Positions 46,568-58,191 of a stretch of DNA of 64,000 nt are shown here, piece by piece. Within the stretch, counting starts at the first letter, position 1. Every line of letters begins with the position of its first letter. The stretch covers positions 124,001 to 188,000 of the forward strand of contig NW_008805073.1 in assembly GCF_000004825.1 (NCBI RefSeq), written 5' to 3'. The stretch comes from Heterostelium album PN500 (lineage: Eukaryota > Evosea > Eumycetozoa > Acytosteliales > Acytosteliaceae). The notes under the pieces were generated by a model. That model did not search any database and was not told the origin of the DNA. It saw only the letters and a list, made by a program, of their open reading frames with translations. The position numbers and the translations under genes were made by a program.

Positions 46568-47318
46568 TAAGATTATTGATTTTGATCGGATTGGTTTTGA
46601 TTGAAAGATACATCAATAAAATAAATAAAGAAAATAAATAAAAATAATAATCAACACTCACAATCGACACTTACATTTTTATTAATTCTTTTCTGATTTC
46701 GTATCCATAATGACAATAGAGAAAATGAATACAACATAACTTGTGACAAGAATTCTTGTAAATTAACTTTATCAAGATATCCAATCACCTCTCTCTTGTT
46801 ATAAACTATTCTACTCTTGTTGTGTTTTGACAAGTCGTGTCAACTTTAATCATTGTAAACAAAATGTATGGTAATGAGGATCACAATCCAATTTTAGTAA
46901 TTTTTTTTATTTCCAACAAGTGGTTATATATTATTTAATATTTTTATTTTATTAGTTACCACATTTAATAAGAATTAAATTATTTTAATTTTTAGTTTTT
47001 TTTTTTTTTTGATTTATTGAAGTTACTCATTGAGATGTTGAAAAATAGAAAAAAAAAACAAATAATTTTTTTATTTATGTTAATAAATATGTGTGTTTGT
47101 GTGTGATCATAAAGCTACTCCTAAATAAATTGATCAAAATAAATGTGTGTGTGTTTAAATAAAAGTAAAACTCTCCGGAGCTATAAATATGTTTATTTTG
47201 ACTTTCTTCTTAATATTGAAAATAATGTATTGAGTATTTATGAAGTTTTAAATATATATTAATATTTTTTAAAAAGATATATATATATAAATATATTTAT
47301 ATATATTTGTAAAAAAAA
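46568..47318. promoter_or_regulatory. Divergent promoter region
   Basis: 751 bases between the small B-box gene and the fucosyltransferase gene. TATATATA-rich sequence just upstream of the latter (about 47276-47305) is a plausible core promoter. A 60-codon ORF at 46651-46833 on the minus strand lies in this stretch but has no support. Confidence 0.4.
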
Positions 47319-49768
47319 ATGAAAAAAAAAAACTCTAATTATTTATTTTTTAATTTAATTTTTATCTATTTATTTTTAAATATAATAAGTTACAATTCAA
47401 TAGTAGATGCAGCAACAGGAGTTCCACTACGAGGAGTGGTATTGAAAAAACCTGAGGAGATGGATTATGAAAGGGATGAAGTAAAGGTTGTAATGTTCAC
47501 TGGCAATGGATGGTCAAGTATGGGTAAAGATCTAGAAACACCAAACTACAACGGTGAAACAAAAGTAAAAGATAAATGTCCTGTTAAATGTACATTTCTT
47601 GGTATGTTTTAAATTAATCATAAAAATTAACAATTTGTTTCAATTTAATAAAAATAATAACAAACAATTTATATTGATTTTTTAAAAAAAGATGATAAAC
47701 AATCACATACTTTTGTTGATGTTGTTATATTCGAAGCACAACCATTAGGAAGTTGGGGATATGATTACCTATCGAAACCACCGAAATTCCCTATGAAGGA
47801 ACCTGGACAAGCATACGCCGCTTTTTCTTTCGAGCATTCGATCTACTTTCCAATTCAAACAGAACCAGAGTATCTCAAATATATAGATATGAATATGACA
47901 TTGTTTGAAGATGCCAACATACCTATCACCAGTACATGCAGCTGGGGAGTTATGACAAATGGATCGATCGACAACTTCAGAGATGCTCCTGTTAAACCAT
48001 TCAAAAAGAAACAAAAACACTGTGTCTTTTTCGCTTCAAATTGTTTTGGTGGTGGAGCAATCTACCGTACTGAGTATATTAAAGTAAATATATACCTCTG
48101 TTAACAATAAATGAATAGCAACAACAAAATTAACTTGAAAAAAACTAACAATTTATAAAATTGAATAGGATTTACAAAAATATATACCGGTAGATGCATA
48201 TGGATCATGCTTACACAATAAGGATTTGGAAAAAGAAGATAAGGATGGAAATATCTTTGATAATCTAGGTAAATCAATGAATATCAAATCTAGAATAACC
48301 GGTGGATATCTTTTTGGTTTGGCATTTGAGAATAATAATATTACAAACTATGTAACTGAGAAGGTTTATACTGTAATGTTGTAAGTGTTGTAAATGATAA
48401 AGCAAAAAAAAAACAGTAAAGATAACAAACGATATACCACCTAACTAACAAATTTGTTATTAATAAATTAATGAAATATTTATAGAAGTGGAGCAGTTCC
48501 TATTTATATGGGTGCACCTAACATTGATAGCTATGTACCTAGAAAGAGTATAATAAAGACCGATGATTTTGAATCGCCAGAGGCACTGGCAAACTACTTG
48601 AAATACTTGGCAAAGAATGAAAGTGCATACAACGAGTATTTCGAATGGAAGAAGGAACCGTATCCTCAATCAGTGATCGATAATTACAAAAACTGTGTAT
48701 TCTACTCTGCCGACTGTAGATTATGTCAGACTGTTCATGCATTTAGAGAAATGGTGAGTTGTTGATATTAACAAAAAAAAAACAATATTCTTACAAACAT
48801 GTAACCATCTTATGTTTTTTTTATATTAAATATTATAGAAAAAGAAACAATTGGGTGATGGATTCAGAGTTAACTATGGTGAACCCGATAATGTAAAACA
48901 TGAAAAGAGGGTTGTCTCATTCACAGAGAAATCATGTGTAATTGCAAAACCAACACCAGAAACAGAGAGTAAATTCACCAATAATATTGATGGTGTTTCA
49001 ATGGGTGCATGGATATTCGTAACAAAAAAAGTAGACGATATGTAGGTATTAACTAATTGTTAAACAACAATAGTAGTGTATGTGATCACAAACAACAATA
49101 TTAATCTTGATTAAAAATATCGTATTCTATAGAATATTTGAGGTTTCTCAAGATATAACCTTAAAACTAATGAGCATTTGGAATAGAGAGTATTTTAGTG
49201 TTTGTATCTTAGATGAATGTCTAACCGGAGAATCTCCAATCCCTATAAATGAATGGTAATACATAAACATAACAATTGATTTTATAACTATATATAACTA
49301 CTAACTAACCGGTTGTTTTATCAAAAAAGGAATCACGTTGGTTTCACTTTTGGTAATAATGTATTGAAACTGTTTGTTAATGGACTATTGGATGTCGAAA
49401 TGGATTTACAACATCAATTGGATATACATCATAAGTTATTAATGAGAATTGGATGTAGAGGTAGGTAAAATATACCATAAAGTTATGATATTCGTATACT
49501 AATATAAATATATATAGGTACATTTAATGGTATGATGGATGATATTTCAATTTGGGCAAGAGAGTTAACAACCAGTGAGATATCAAAAACAATGTTTGAA
49601 AAGATGAGTGGTAATGAAGAAAAGCTATTGATGTACTTTACCTTCAACTCTGGTGAAGTACAAGATTACTCTGAAAACAAAGTGATGATAATCAACACTG
49701 AGACAACAATAGTAGATCATGACTATCAAGAATTAAGATTAGATTGTTGTTCAAAAAAAGGAAGATAA
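47319..49768 (+). CDS. GT10 alpha-1,3-fucosyltransferase fused to a LamG-like domain
   Basis: Eight exons (47319..47601, 47692..48083, 48169..48380, 48486..48753, 48839..49041, 49133..49255, 49330..49460, 49518..49768) encode 620 residues. An N-terminal signal or anchor helix (YLFFNLIFIYLFLNIISYN) is followed by a GT10 catalytic region. The family's donor-binding block is unmistakable at about residues 270-320: YLFGLAFENNNITNYVTEKV, then SGAVPIYMGAPNID and SIIKTDDFESPEALA. These enzymes add fucose from GDP-fucose to N-acetylglucosamine-type acceptors in the Golgi. Residues ~440-605 form a LamG/concanavalin-like fold (SMGAWIFVTKK, EWNHVGFTFGNNVLKLFVNG, FNGMMDDISIWARELTTSEI). The fused C-terminal domain is unusual for GT10 and may bind glycans or secreted substrates (inference). 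Confidence 0.88.
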
Positions 49769-49878
49769 TAATAACAAACATAACAACATAATAATAATAA
49801 TATGATGATATAAAAAAAGAAAAACAAATAATAAACATGATTTAAATAATTTATATGTAAAAATATTGTCTATAATTA

Positions 49879-50810
49879 TTATTTATTATTGTTGTTGTTG
49901 GTTTTGTTGCTATTGTTATTGCTGTTGTTGTTGTCATTTAAAACAATATTTTGTTGATTATTAGGTATTGGTGATTGTGATTGTGGCGGTGGTGGTGGTG
50001 GTGGCAGTAATGTACTATTAAAACTAAAATTATTTGATAACATTCTTTCTAACTCCAAGATATCCTCTTGATCGATATCCAACTCACCGGTTCTCTTGTT
50101 TTTAAATATCATTTTAATCAGTTGTTCAAACTTCATTCCAGCGAGATCTTCAAAATTCTTTTCATTCAAATCGACTGTGCTGTTTGCCGTTGAAACATCT
50201 TCCTCTTCATCATCATTCTCCTCCATTATATTTCTATATACAATTGGTTTATTTGGTATATCATTTTCTTTACTATTAATTTTAGGATATTGGTCAATAT
50301 TCAATTCGATTAGATACATTCTTAAGGAATATTTAATTAAACATACATAAAATCGATATCCTCTTTAGTAAAAACTGGTTTAACCATTGTTTTGTGTGGC
50401 TTTCTAAGACGACCACTTCTTGTAACTATATATCTATCGTTGGCACTGCTCTTACTACTACTACCACTACTATTTCTTCTTCCTCTACTGAATGCATCAT
50501 TTGAAACTTCATCTTCTTCTTCAAAAATATTTCTAACTTTTTTTACATTATTATTACTATTAATATTATTACTAAACTCTTTAACTTTATCTTCTATTAT
50601 ACTTTTATTTGTACTACTACTACTAGGTGATTTATTATCATCTTTATCATCATCATCTTCTTCTTCAAATATATTTCTATTACTACTAAAACATCTTTGA
50701 TAGTTACAATTAATAATACTTCTACTCTTTATATGATTACTAATAATATTACTAATATAATAATAACTATTACTATTAGTCAATAGAATCGACCGACATT
50801 TATAAATCAT
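49879..50810 (-). CDS. Probable mitochondrial protein of unknown function
   Basis: Two exons, complement(49879..50272, 50347..50810), encode 285 residues. The N-terminus is rich in Ser, Asn, Ile and basic residues and ends near RCFSSNRN, a typical mitochondrial presequence with cleavage. Two copies of NIFEEED appear (residues ~46 and ~93). A short conserved-looking core follows: IVTRSGRLRKPHKTMVKPVF and DIDFIKENDIPNKPIVYRNI. The C-terminus is acidic and then Asn/Pro-rich. The intron was set as GTATGT (50346) to AATAG (50273), 74 nt. A 26-nt alternative ending at TTAAG would also keep frame, but is too short. No family recognised, though a mitochondrial ribosome-associated role is conceivable. 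Confidence 0.65.
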
Positions 50811-50971
50811 ATTAAGTTATGTCTAATGATATGATGTTGATGATTAATGATTTTTTTTTGGTAAATCAAATCTGATCGTTTTCTTTTAAAATCAGATATG
50901 CATGAAATTTAAAGATCATTTTAACTTTGTTGTTTACTTTATTTTGTTGACATAATATAACTATATTTATA
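50811..50971. promoter_or_regulatory. 161 bp bidirectional promoter
   Basis: Only 161 bases separate the start codons of two divergent genes, so their promoters must overlap. It contains T and TTTAAA-type tracts and a GATATGCATGA-like string near 50896. Confidence 0.5.
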
Positions 50972-51487
50972 ATGAGTAATACAACAACTACCTCTACAAC
51001 TAAAAGTAATAAAAATAATGAATATACTATAACTTCCAAACCAACCTATTGTATGAGTTCTCTGTTCCTCGGTACATCTGCATACTTTTACAGCAGGAAT
51101 AAACCACTGATGACAAGAATATCATTGGTATCATCACTTCTATTTGGTATATCTGGGTAATATATAACTATATTGTAAAACAAAATAACTATAGTAGTAC
51201 TATTTTATTAACAAAACAAAACAACAAGTGCATTGATCGATTATAACTATGTAAATCAAGGTACTCTGATTGCAGGTGGTTTATCAGCTGCATTGGCAGC
51301 ATCAACAACAGCCAATGCTCTCTCACAAAGAAGACTATTCCCATTGGTTTTGGGAACATTGTCATTCTCATCGATGGCATATCATGCTTTCTTCCCACTG
51401 TATAACAATGTTCACGAAGTCAGAGATCTCATAGACGATTTCAATGCAAAAGTTAAAGAGAAATCAAACAACAATGATGATAAATAA
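50972..51487 (+). CDS. Small multi-helix membrane protein, TMEM14-like
   Basis: Two exons (50972..51156, 51229..51487) encode 147 residues. After a Thr/Asn/Ser-rich start, hydrophobic segments follow: CMSSLFLGTSAYFY, ISLVSSLLFGISGALI, GTLIAGGLSAALAASTTANA and FPLVLGTLSFSSMAYHAFF. Small residues (Gly, Ala, Ser) fill the helices, as in the TMEM14/FAX1 family of mitochondrial or plastid membrane proteins, and the GTLIAGGLSAALA stretch recalls that family. The likeness is moderate, so other small helical-bundle families are possible. It ends with a charged tail rich in Lys/Asn/Asp. It converges with rasC. Confidence 0.6.
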
Positions 51488-52162
51488 TACAATCAATTCA
51501 ATTCAATGTATATAGATAGCAATTCAATAAATAATCAATAAAATAAATTCAAATCATAATTAATTAAGTTATGGATAAATCAATAAAGAAGGAAAGGCGA
51601 TTTTGAAATCATTATTATTTTAAAATGATATTTTATTCGTTGTGAAAACAAAGAGTTTAGCGTTTTTCCGGTATACAAAGTTTAAGGTGTATTGATGTTG
51701 AGAAAGTGAGTGAATTGGTGGTTGGTTTGTTGTGTATTGGTAATTGGCGATGGTGATGGTTGGTATTATTCCAACTTGGAATTTGACTTTTAGAACATGT
51801 TACATTTTTGTAGTTGTTGATGTTGTGTAGGGTGGGTGGTGTGAATTATATATATATATCTATGCTAATTGTGTGATTATTATTATTATTATTTATTTAT
51901 TTATACAGCTAGCACCTATTTGTTTACCTATAATTATTTAAGAGATCTCTTTCTTTCTTTGTTCTTTTTTTTTTTTTTTTTAATATATTTTTTTTTTGTT
52001 TTTTTTTTTTTTTTTTTTTATAAAAATGCAAGCAATACTCTTATAAGATTATATAAATATAAATAAATATAAAGTAGTAAAGTATTGTAGTAATGTATAT
52101 ATGAAGTTGTTTCTTTTTTTTTTTTTGTTTTGTTTAGTTGTTTAGTTGTTTTGTTTTTTTTT
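51488..52162. terminator. Convergent 3' flanks
   Basis: 675 bases, AT-rich with long T tracts (51967-52019 and 52108-52162) directly downstream of the rasC stop. No gene seen. Confidence 0.35.
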
Positions 52163-52837
52163 TTAAAGAATGATACATGATTTCTTTTTGGGTGGTGCAG
52201 CCTCTTCATTCTCTGGGTTGGTAGACCACTTCTTAATTTCACGTACTAAAGTAAAGAATGCCTCCTCTACGTTGACACGAGACTTGGCACTGCTCTCTAA
52301 AAATGGAGCACCGAAGCTCTTTGATAGCTCTTTACCTTCGAGGTTGGAAACCTTACGCTCCTTCTCGGGCAAATCGACCTTGTTTCCGACGATGACCATT
52401 GGGTATGTTGAGAGATCCTTGACACGCAAGATCTGATCTCTGAAAGAAGTGACCGCTTCGAACGATGGTCTCGATCCTATACTGTATACAATGAGGAATC
52501 CACGTCCCGATCTAATATATTGATCTCTCATTGCAGAGTATTCTTCCTGACCAGCAGTATCTAAAATATCCAACATATATACTTCTTCATCGATAATAAC
52601 TTGTTTACGATATGAATTCTCTGTGTTTTTTTATGTTTCAATTTTAAATTATTATTATGTTAGCACCACACCGATGAAATCTTAAAAAATTAAGATTAAA
52701 TTAATATATATTCATTCATTCATACCTATAGTTGGATCGTATTCTGCAATGAATTGATTCTGTGTCAATTGAATGGTCAATGCAGATTTACCTACACCAC
52801 CATCACCTACAATAACCAATTTCAATAACTTTGACAT
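52163..52837 (-). CDS. rasC: Ras GTPase RasC
   Basis: Two exons, complement(52163..52620, 52726..52837), encode 189 residues, the length of D. discoideum RasC. The sequence begins [20 protein letters not shown] with the P-loop at 11-18. It keeps the effector stretch [29 protein letters not shown] (switch II), NKVD for guanine, ESSAKS, and a C-terminal CaaX box CIIL (186-189) for prenylation. The pattern [19 protein letters not shown] with [11 protein letters not shown] matches RasC rather than RasG/D/B from memory. In D. discoideum RasC acts upstream of TORC2 and adenylyl cyclase during cAMP chemotaxis. The gene has an unusually long upstream gap of 4.1 kb, consistent with regulated expression. 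Confidence 0.95.
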
Positions 52838-53918
52838 TGTATATTATATTGTTGTTGTTGTTTTAATTATATATATTAGGTATGTGTGTTGTTTTGTTTT
52901 GTTTCGAAAAAAAAAGACTGTTTGCTGCTGTGCTGTTGTTGTTTGATTTTTAAAATTAATTTTAAAATCCGATCTTGTCTTGTCTTGATGATGTTTTTAT
53001 GATACAACTTTTAATTATCTATACTACAGTAAATTATTAAAAAATAATAATGAATGATTAGTTTTTTTTTTTTTCCAAATTTTCAAATTTTTTTTTTTTT
53101 TTTTTCAAAAATTTTAGTTGGGCAGAGTTGTTGGTGAATGAATCTAATAAGTAAAAGAAAAATGGTTCGAAAATATTTTCAAAAAAAGATAGATTTGGTG
53201 CTTTTTTAAAAAAATAAAATAAAATAAAATAAAAAATAAAAATAACCTTTGTTTGCTGGTTGGTTGGTTGTTTGAATTTGCAAAAGGCAAGAGTAGAGTA
53301 AACACACAAAGCGCAACAACAATTGTAATTAGCCGGGATGATGTCGTTTTCCTGCAAACTAAATCGAAAATGCGATTGATTTGATTTGATATTTGATTTG
53401 TTGTTGTTGTGTTGTTCTTAAGATAGATATATTTTTGAAGTTGTTGGCAAAAAAATTAAAAAAAAAAATACAAAAATAAAATAGAATCATAAACTATTTC
53501 GTTGAATCAATTTGATTTAGTCTAGATTAGATGATCAAGATTCTATTATATTTATAAATATCTTTATATAGTATAAAAGTTTTTCTGATCTGAATGAATG
53601 AGGGAAGGGTATGAAATGAATTGTTGTTGAATTAAAAGATTGATTGAATTATTATTTTGATTGACTGATTGATTCGATGTTGGTTGGTCTACAACTACTA
53701 CTAACTACTATTCTATTTACACTAATTACTATTAAAGTTTATAATTCATTACTTTTTTTGAGAGTATGATATATAAATGATTTGATTATCTTTGATATTT
53801 TAAAATATATAATTTATATCTTTTTTAAAAATAAAATAATAAAAAGAAACGAAGAAGATGTTGAAAAGAGGAAGGTATAATTGATGTTTTTATATGATTG
53901 TGAGTATATTTGTTATAT

Positions 53919-53940
53919 TTATTATTATTATTATTATTAT
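53919..53940. repeat. (ATT)n microsatellite
   Basis: Seven tandem ATT units within the rasC upstream region. Confidence 0.8.
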
Positions 53941-54561
53941 GAGATAAAGTTACTGATAATATTGGATGGAAAGATGAATAGTAACGGAATTGATTATTTG
54001 ATTGTTGTGTAAGTTTATATATTTGTTATTTTAAACATTAAATGTTTTTTGTTTTGTTTTGTTTTGTTTTGTTTAGTTTAGTTTAGTTAGTTTGGTTTGA
54101 AGGCAATTTTGTAAGAATAGATGATTGTGTTGATATATCGATATACATGCGGTGTAGTGCATGCAAGGAGATCAATATGACAATAACACCCTTCCTTACT
54201 ATTACCACAACACCCACACAATGCCTCAACTAATCAAACCAACCAATCATTCATAAATCAACAAAAACAAAACATAACAATTAACCACAAAAAATAAATA
54301 AATATAACATGCATGCATGTTTGAGAGAGAAGAAGCAGTAGCAGTAGTAGTTGAGTTGAGTTATCACATTATTATTTAATTATACCAACCACACACACTA
54401 GTGTAACTAAAGTTAAAGGTGAAGGTGAAGTTATGTGTTGATCCATCATCCCAAAAAGACATAATTAAAATAATAATTATCAGATATCACTTATGAATTA
54501 TATGATTAATGAAGAGGATGATGAGTTTAATGTTGATGCTTGTTATATGTGTGGGTGTTTA

Positions 54562-54589
54562 TATGTGTGTGTGTGTGTGAGTGTGTGTT
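54562..54589. repeat. (TG)n microsatellite
   Basis: A near-perfect TG run with one interruption (GTGAGTG), about 900 bases from other simple repeats in the same intergenic region. Confidence 0.75.
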
Positions 54590-54826
54590 TTGAGTGGTGA
54601 TTGTGGTGTAGTAATGGTGATGTGTGTTGTGTGTTTGTGATAAATTGGGAAGAAAATTGAGGAGTGCGGGCAGTAGATCTCATTTGAAATCACATTCAAA
54701 GCAAAGAGTATTATTGTTTATTGGGTTAAAGTACAAGTATTATTCTACTTCTTTTCTATTCTTTCTAATCGTTGGTTACGATAACCAATTAAACTATAAG
54801 AATCGAGTCAGTCAGTAGATCGGTAA

Positions 54827-54920
54827 GTCAGTCAGTCTAATTTCTAAAGGTCTCAGACAATCTAAGCCTTACACCATAAATTAAAGCTAACGAATGTTTA
54901 AAACTAACTGACTGACTGAC
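54827..54920. repeat. Perfect 11-base inverted repeat with 72-base spacer
   Basis: GTCAGTCAGTC at 54827-54837 and its exact complement GACTGACTGAC at 54910-54920 could form a hairpin. A further GTCAGTCAGT copy lies at 54808-54817. It may be a small RNA stem, a protein-binding array or simple-repeat drift. Confidence 0.5.
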
Positions 54921-56490
54921 CGGCTGATTGACCTGACAACCAAACTAATTTTATCTTAAAACTTGAAAAGCTGACCAACAACACCAATAGAATAGATTTA
55001 TATCAAAACACTTTTAAATCGCAACACACAAGCAAAACATTGAACAAGCAATAACAACAACAATTCCACTTTTAAAATTGAGATCTAAAGAAGATGTGTG
55101 CTTATTATTCTGATTAGGGTGTAGTTTGATGATGATGATGATGTTGTTGTTGTTGTTGTTGTTTATATTAAAGAGTTGTTATTTGATTGTTTGTGATCCA
55201 AAAACTGTATATTGGTCTATTACTTTCATTAAAATGTCCACTTTTCGCATTAAGATGGTAGTGATGATGGTAAACCCAAATTAATTAATAAACAACGAAA
55301 CTGTTTTAATTTATTACCAAAATTGGTCAGTTTCTTTAATTCTTTCTTAAAATATCTATCTGAACTAATTCTACTTCTACTTCTAATTAATTAAACTCTG
55401 ATTGTGATTGATAATGGATAAAACATAATCAAATAAATCACTTTAATTAAGCACAACAACTTCACCCAAAAACAAATTAATTAGGTACACTTTGGAAATG
55501 AGGGATACAAAAGGTGGTGGAAATACAAAAAAGGAGATGAAGTTGCTGCAATTTGTCAATTAATATAATCTAATAAGCTTGCAAGGAATGGATGAGTCTT
55601 ATCCCAATGCATTCATGACGACCCATTTTAAATTTTACAGGAAAATACAAATTGACCATAAAAAGTGTGTGATGTGGTTTATTTAGATGAATAGATGATG
55701 ACCACAATTTGATTCGATTCATTATTATTGTTATTTTTATTATTATTATTATTATTACTATTACTATTATAAATATTTTATTTCTTTTTATTATTACTTA
55801 CAAATAATGATATAGATAAATAAATTATAAATTTATGTAATTTTACAAATATTATTATTATTATTATTAAAGTGATAAAAGATAATTCTTATTCTATATT
55901 TCTATTTCAATATATATATATCTGATTTAAGAAAAGCAATGATTGATTGTTTTTGATTTGTAAGGGGCAGTTTAGTTTTTGATTAAGGCACTTCAAGACT
56001 GTTAGATGGGAGGTGTTACATGATGCAAACTTCTTTCAATAAAACAATTTTTTGAAATAAATAATGGTAAAATCAAAAAATCAATTGTGTGAAAAATATT
56101 TGCTATAAAGTGCACCCCTATCTTTCATTAATTAGTGTTGAAATGATGAGGTGCTAATTTAAGATCCTATTTTTTTTTTGTTTTTGAGTTGTTTTAAGTT
56201 TCGACAGATCAAAATTTTTTTGAATGAGCCAAGCTTTTTTAAATAGACGCCAGATTAATGAAACCATACACAACACAATGGAAATTATTCTTAAAACCAG
56301 CGTTGTTGTTTTTTTTATCATCCACAAATTATTGTACTTATAGTTACTACAAGCAAAAATAGAATTAGCTTTTTTTTTTTTTTTTGATCAACTCAAATAA
56401 AAAAACTATTTTATTTTATAAAATTAATTAAAAATTAATCAATTTAATATGGTTTTGAAAAAGAAAACCGTTTTAGTGCAAATTAATAAT

Positions 56491-56787
56491 TTAAGCTTCG
56501 CCTTTTGGATCATGATCATCACGATAATCTGATGTGAGAATAATAGTTGGTTTACCCTTCTTCTTCTTTTACAACTTGACAGATTTTAAGGGGATGTTGT
56601 GATGTTGGGCTGATTCAAGATTCTACCATATTATTTTATTTTAAAAACACTATAAATCATAACTATTTTTAAATGTTATTTATTATTAAATCTTTTTCGT
56701 TGTCTTCTTTTGTTTCGTATATCATCCACCAACATGATAAACAAACAAAATTTGGTTGATATTGCTCACCATCAAACCTCTCCACAT
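56491..56787 (-). CDS. Candidate 30-residue spliced micro-gene
   Basis: Two possible exons, complement(56491..56565, 56770..56787). Exon 1 is ATG to an ATG codon followed by GTGAGC, encoding MWRGLM. Exon 2 follows an AAAAG acceptor and reads KKKGKPTIILTSDYRDDHD with a few more residues, ending KGEA-stop. Exon 2 is clearly less AT-rich than its surroundings, and its frame is interrupted by a stop immediately upstream of the acceptor. The product would be basic at the start and acidic later. No family recognised; it may instead be a fragment of a decayed gene. Confidence 0.35.
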
Positions 56788-56947
56788 TTTTAGTTCAGAC
56801 AAAAAATTGGTTTGTCGGTTGTGGGTTGTTAAAATTTAAGAAGTGTATAAATTTAGAATAAAAATGATTTTTGATTTATTTCTTTATTGATGTGAAGTTA
56901 AGTTAATTTGGTTGGTTAAATTTGTTGGTCTATCTATTTGATGATCG

Positions 56948-57727
56948 TCAATCCGTTTTCAAATATTTTCTGATCAATCTTGGTTTCAAACAGAATTTAT
57001 AGAGAATCGATCCAAGTATGATAGAGAGTAGCAGTGTGAAGAGACAGTAGATGATGATGGGAATGTAGTTTGATTTCTTGATGAGTGGCATCAGCATCTC
57101 TTGAGAGTCGGCATCGGGTGCCGTCATTGCAAGCTCCTCGAACGACGCACCTTTGAACCACTTGGTGTGTCCGTGCATGAGGAACACTGACTTTGGACGA
57201 ACACTGACGTGACGATCCTGCACCGGATAGATAGAGACACCGGTGATCAATCCTTCGTCGGCGTGCAACAAAAAGTTGATATGCTCCGCAATGTCGATGT
57301 GATCCGATTGCTGTATTCCCCAAATGGGAATCTGAAGTGGATAGTAGATCTTTAGGGTCTCGTCGGGACTGACCAACACTCTACACTGCCAAGCATCGTT
57401 CTGACTGGCATATTCCACCAGCTTATTGTAAAATTCCTCTGTATCCACCAAGATATTGCAATGCATGAATACATCTCTACCATAAAAGAACTTCAATTCT
57501 GACTTTGTCTAAAATATAACATAATATGTTAGTTGTATTCGTAGAATTGATTAGAAGAGTGTAGATATATTTACATCTATACAAGTTGGAGCAGGTCCCC
57601 AATTTCCTTTTAAATCTTTACATTCTATATTAATTTCTTGACCAAATTCATATCCTTTATAAATATTATGATTATAATAATAAAGTAATAAGTCAGTAAA
57701 TGTATTTTGCTTATTTCTAACGGTCAT
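56948..57727 (-). CDS. Single-pass membrane protein with a C-terminal anchor, unknown family
   Basis: Two exons, complement(56948..57508, 57575..57727), joined in phase 0, encode 237 residues. There is no N-terminal signal. The body is a probable beta-rich domain with blocks such as YKGYEFGQEINIECKDLKG, RDVFMHCNILVDTEEFYNKL, LQIPIWGIQQSDH and GVSIYPVQDRHVSVRPKSVF. Near the C-terminus one strong helix (YIPIIIYCLFTLLLSIILGS) is followed by a basic tail (KPRLIRKYLKTD), as in tail-anchored or ER/vesicle membrane proteins. I do not recognise the family. It diverges from condensin NCAPG. Confidence 0.75.
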
Positions 57728-58191
57728 TTATTTAGAGTTTTTTTTTCAATTACTTTTTAATTCATGTGATTCAACTATATTAAAATTTAATAATATAACC
57801 AATATCGATATAAATAAATATATATTATATTGTTGTGATATAGATGACTTCAGTATCATATCTAATTAACCACCTTTCTATATATATATATGTATAATTT
57901 AAATTAGTTTTAACTAGTTACCCACAATTGCTTGCTTTTCATTTTAATTAATTTTTGACTTCGTTGTGTGTGAACTTTAACATTTCTGAACTTCTTGTTT
58001 TTTCAACACAATTTTCGAAATGATTTGGCTAAATTTCAAGGCGGGAAAACTGTTGTGTGTTTGATTTAAAACATCATGATGATAGGAATAATTATAGATT
58101 TTAAAAGATTAGATTTATTTAATTGATATATATATATATATAAATGTATTAGAATTATTATTTTTATTTAATATATAAATATAAATATAAT
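57728..58191. promoter_or_regulatory. Divergent promoter of the membrane-protein and condensin genes
   Basis: 464 bases. It contains the E2F-like site listed separately and TATATATA-rich sequence at about 58127-58141 before the condensin start. Confidence 0.45.
58040..58049 (+). promoter_or_regulatory. E2F/DP-type site upstream of condensin NCAPG
   Basis: GGCGGGAAAA, the complement of TTTTCCCGCC, matches the E2F consensus TTTSSCGC/TTTCCCGCC. It sits 143 bases upstream of the condensin ATG in DNA that is otherwise nearly GC-free. E2F-driven transcription of mitotic and S-phase genes is a known pattern in eukaryotes, so the position is meaningful, though unproven here. Confidence 0.6.

Larger units (their letters stand above)
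52838..56490. promoter_or_regulatory. Large gene-poor region upstream of rasC
   Basis: 3.65 kb with no convincing exon. Contents: long T tracts (53060-53105), an ATT microsatellite (53919-53940), CA-rich CACAACACCCACACAATG near 54208-54226 (resembling a G-box-type element), ATGCATGCATG near 54310, a TG repeat (54562-54589), a perfect 11-base inverted repeat (54827-54837/54910-54920) and ATT repeats near 55735 and 55854. It probably contains rasC regulatory DNA and 5' leader exons. ORFs within it look like chance. Confidence 0.45.

Noticed and set aside
46651-46833. 60-codon minus-strand ORF
   Set aside because: No acceptable start context or motif, and no clear base-composition change. It is possibly chance in the promoter region.
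54624-54818. 64-codon ORF in the rasC upstream region
   Set aside because: Mixed composition and no homology signal. It overlaps simple-repeat DNA.
55501-55566. 21-codon ORF MRDTKGGGNTKKEMK...
   Set aside because: Too short and without splice or composition support.
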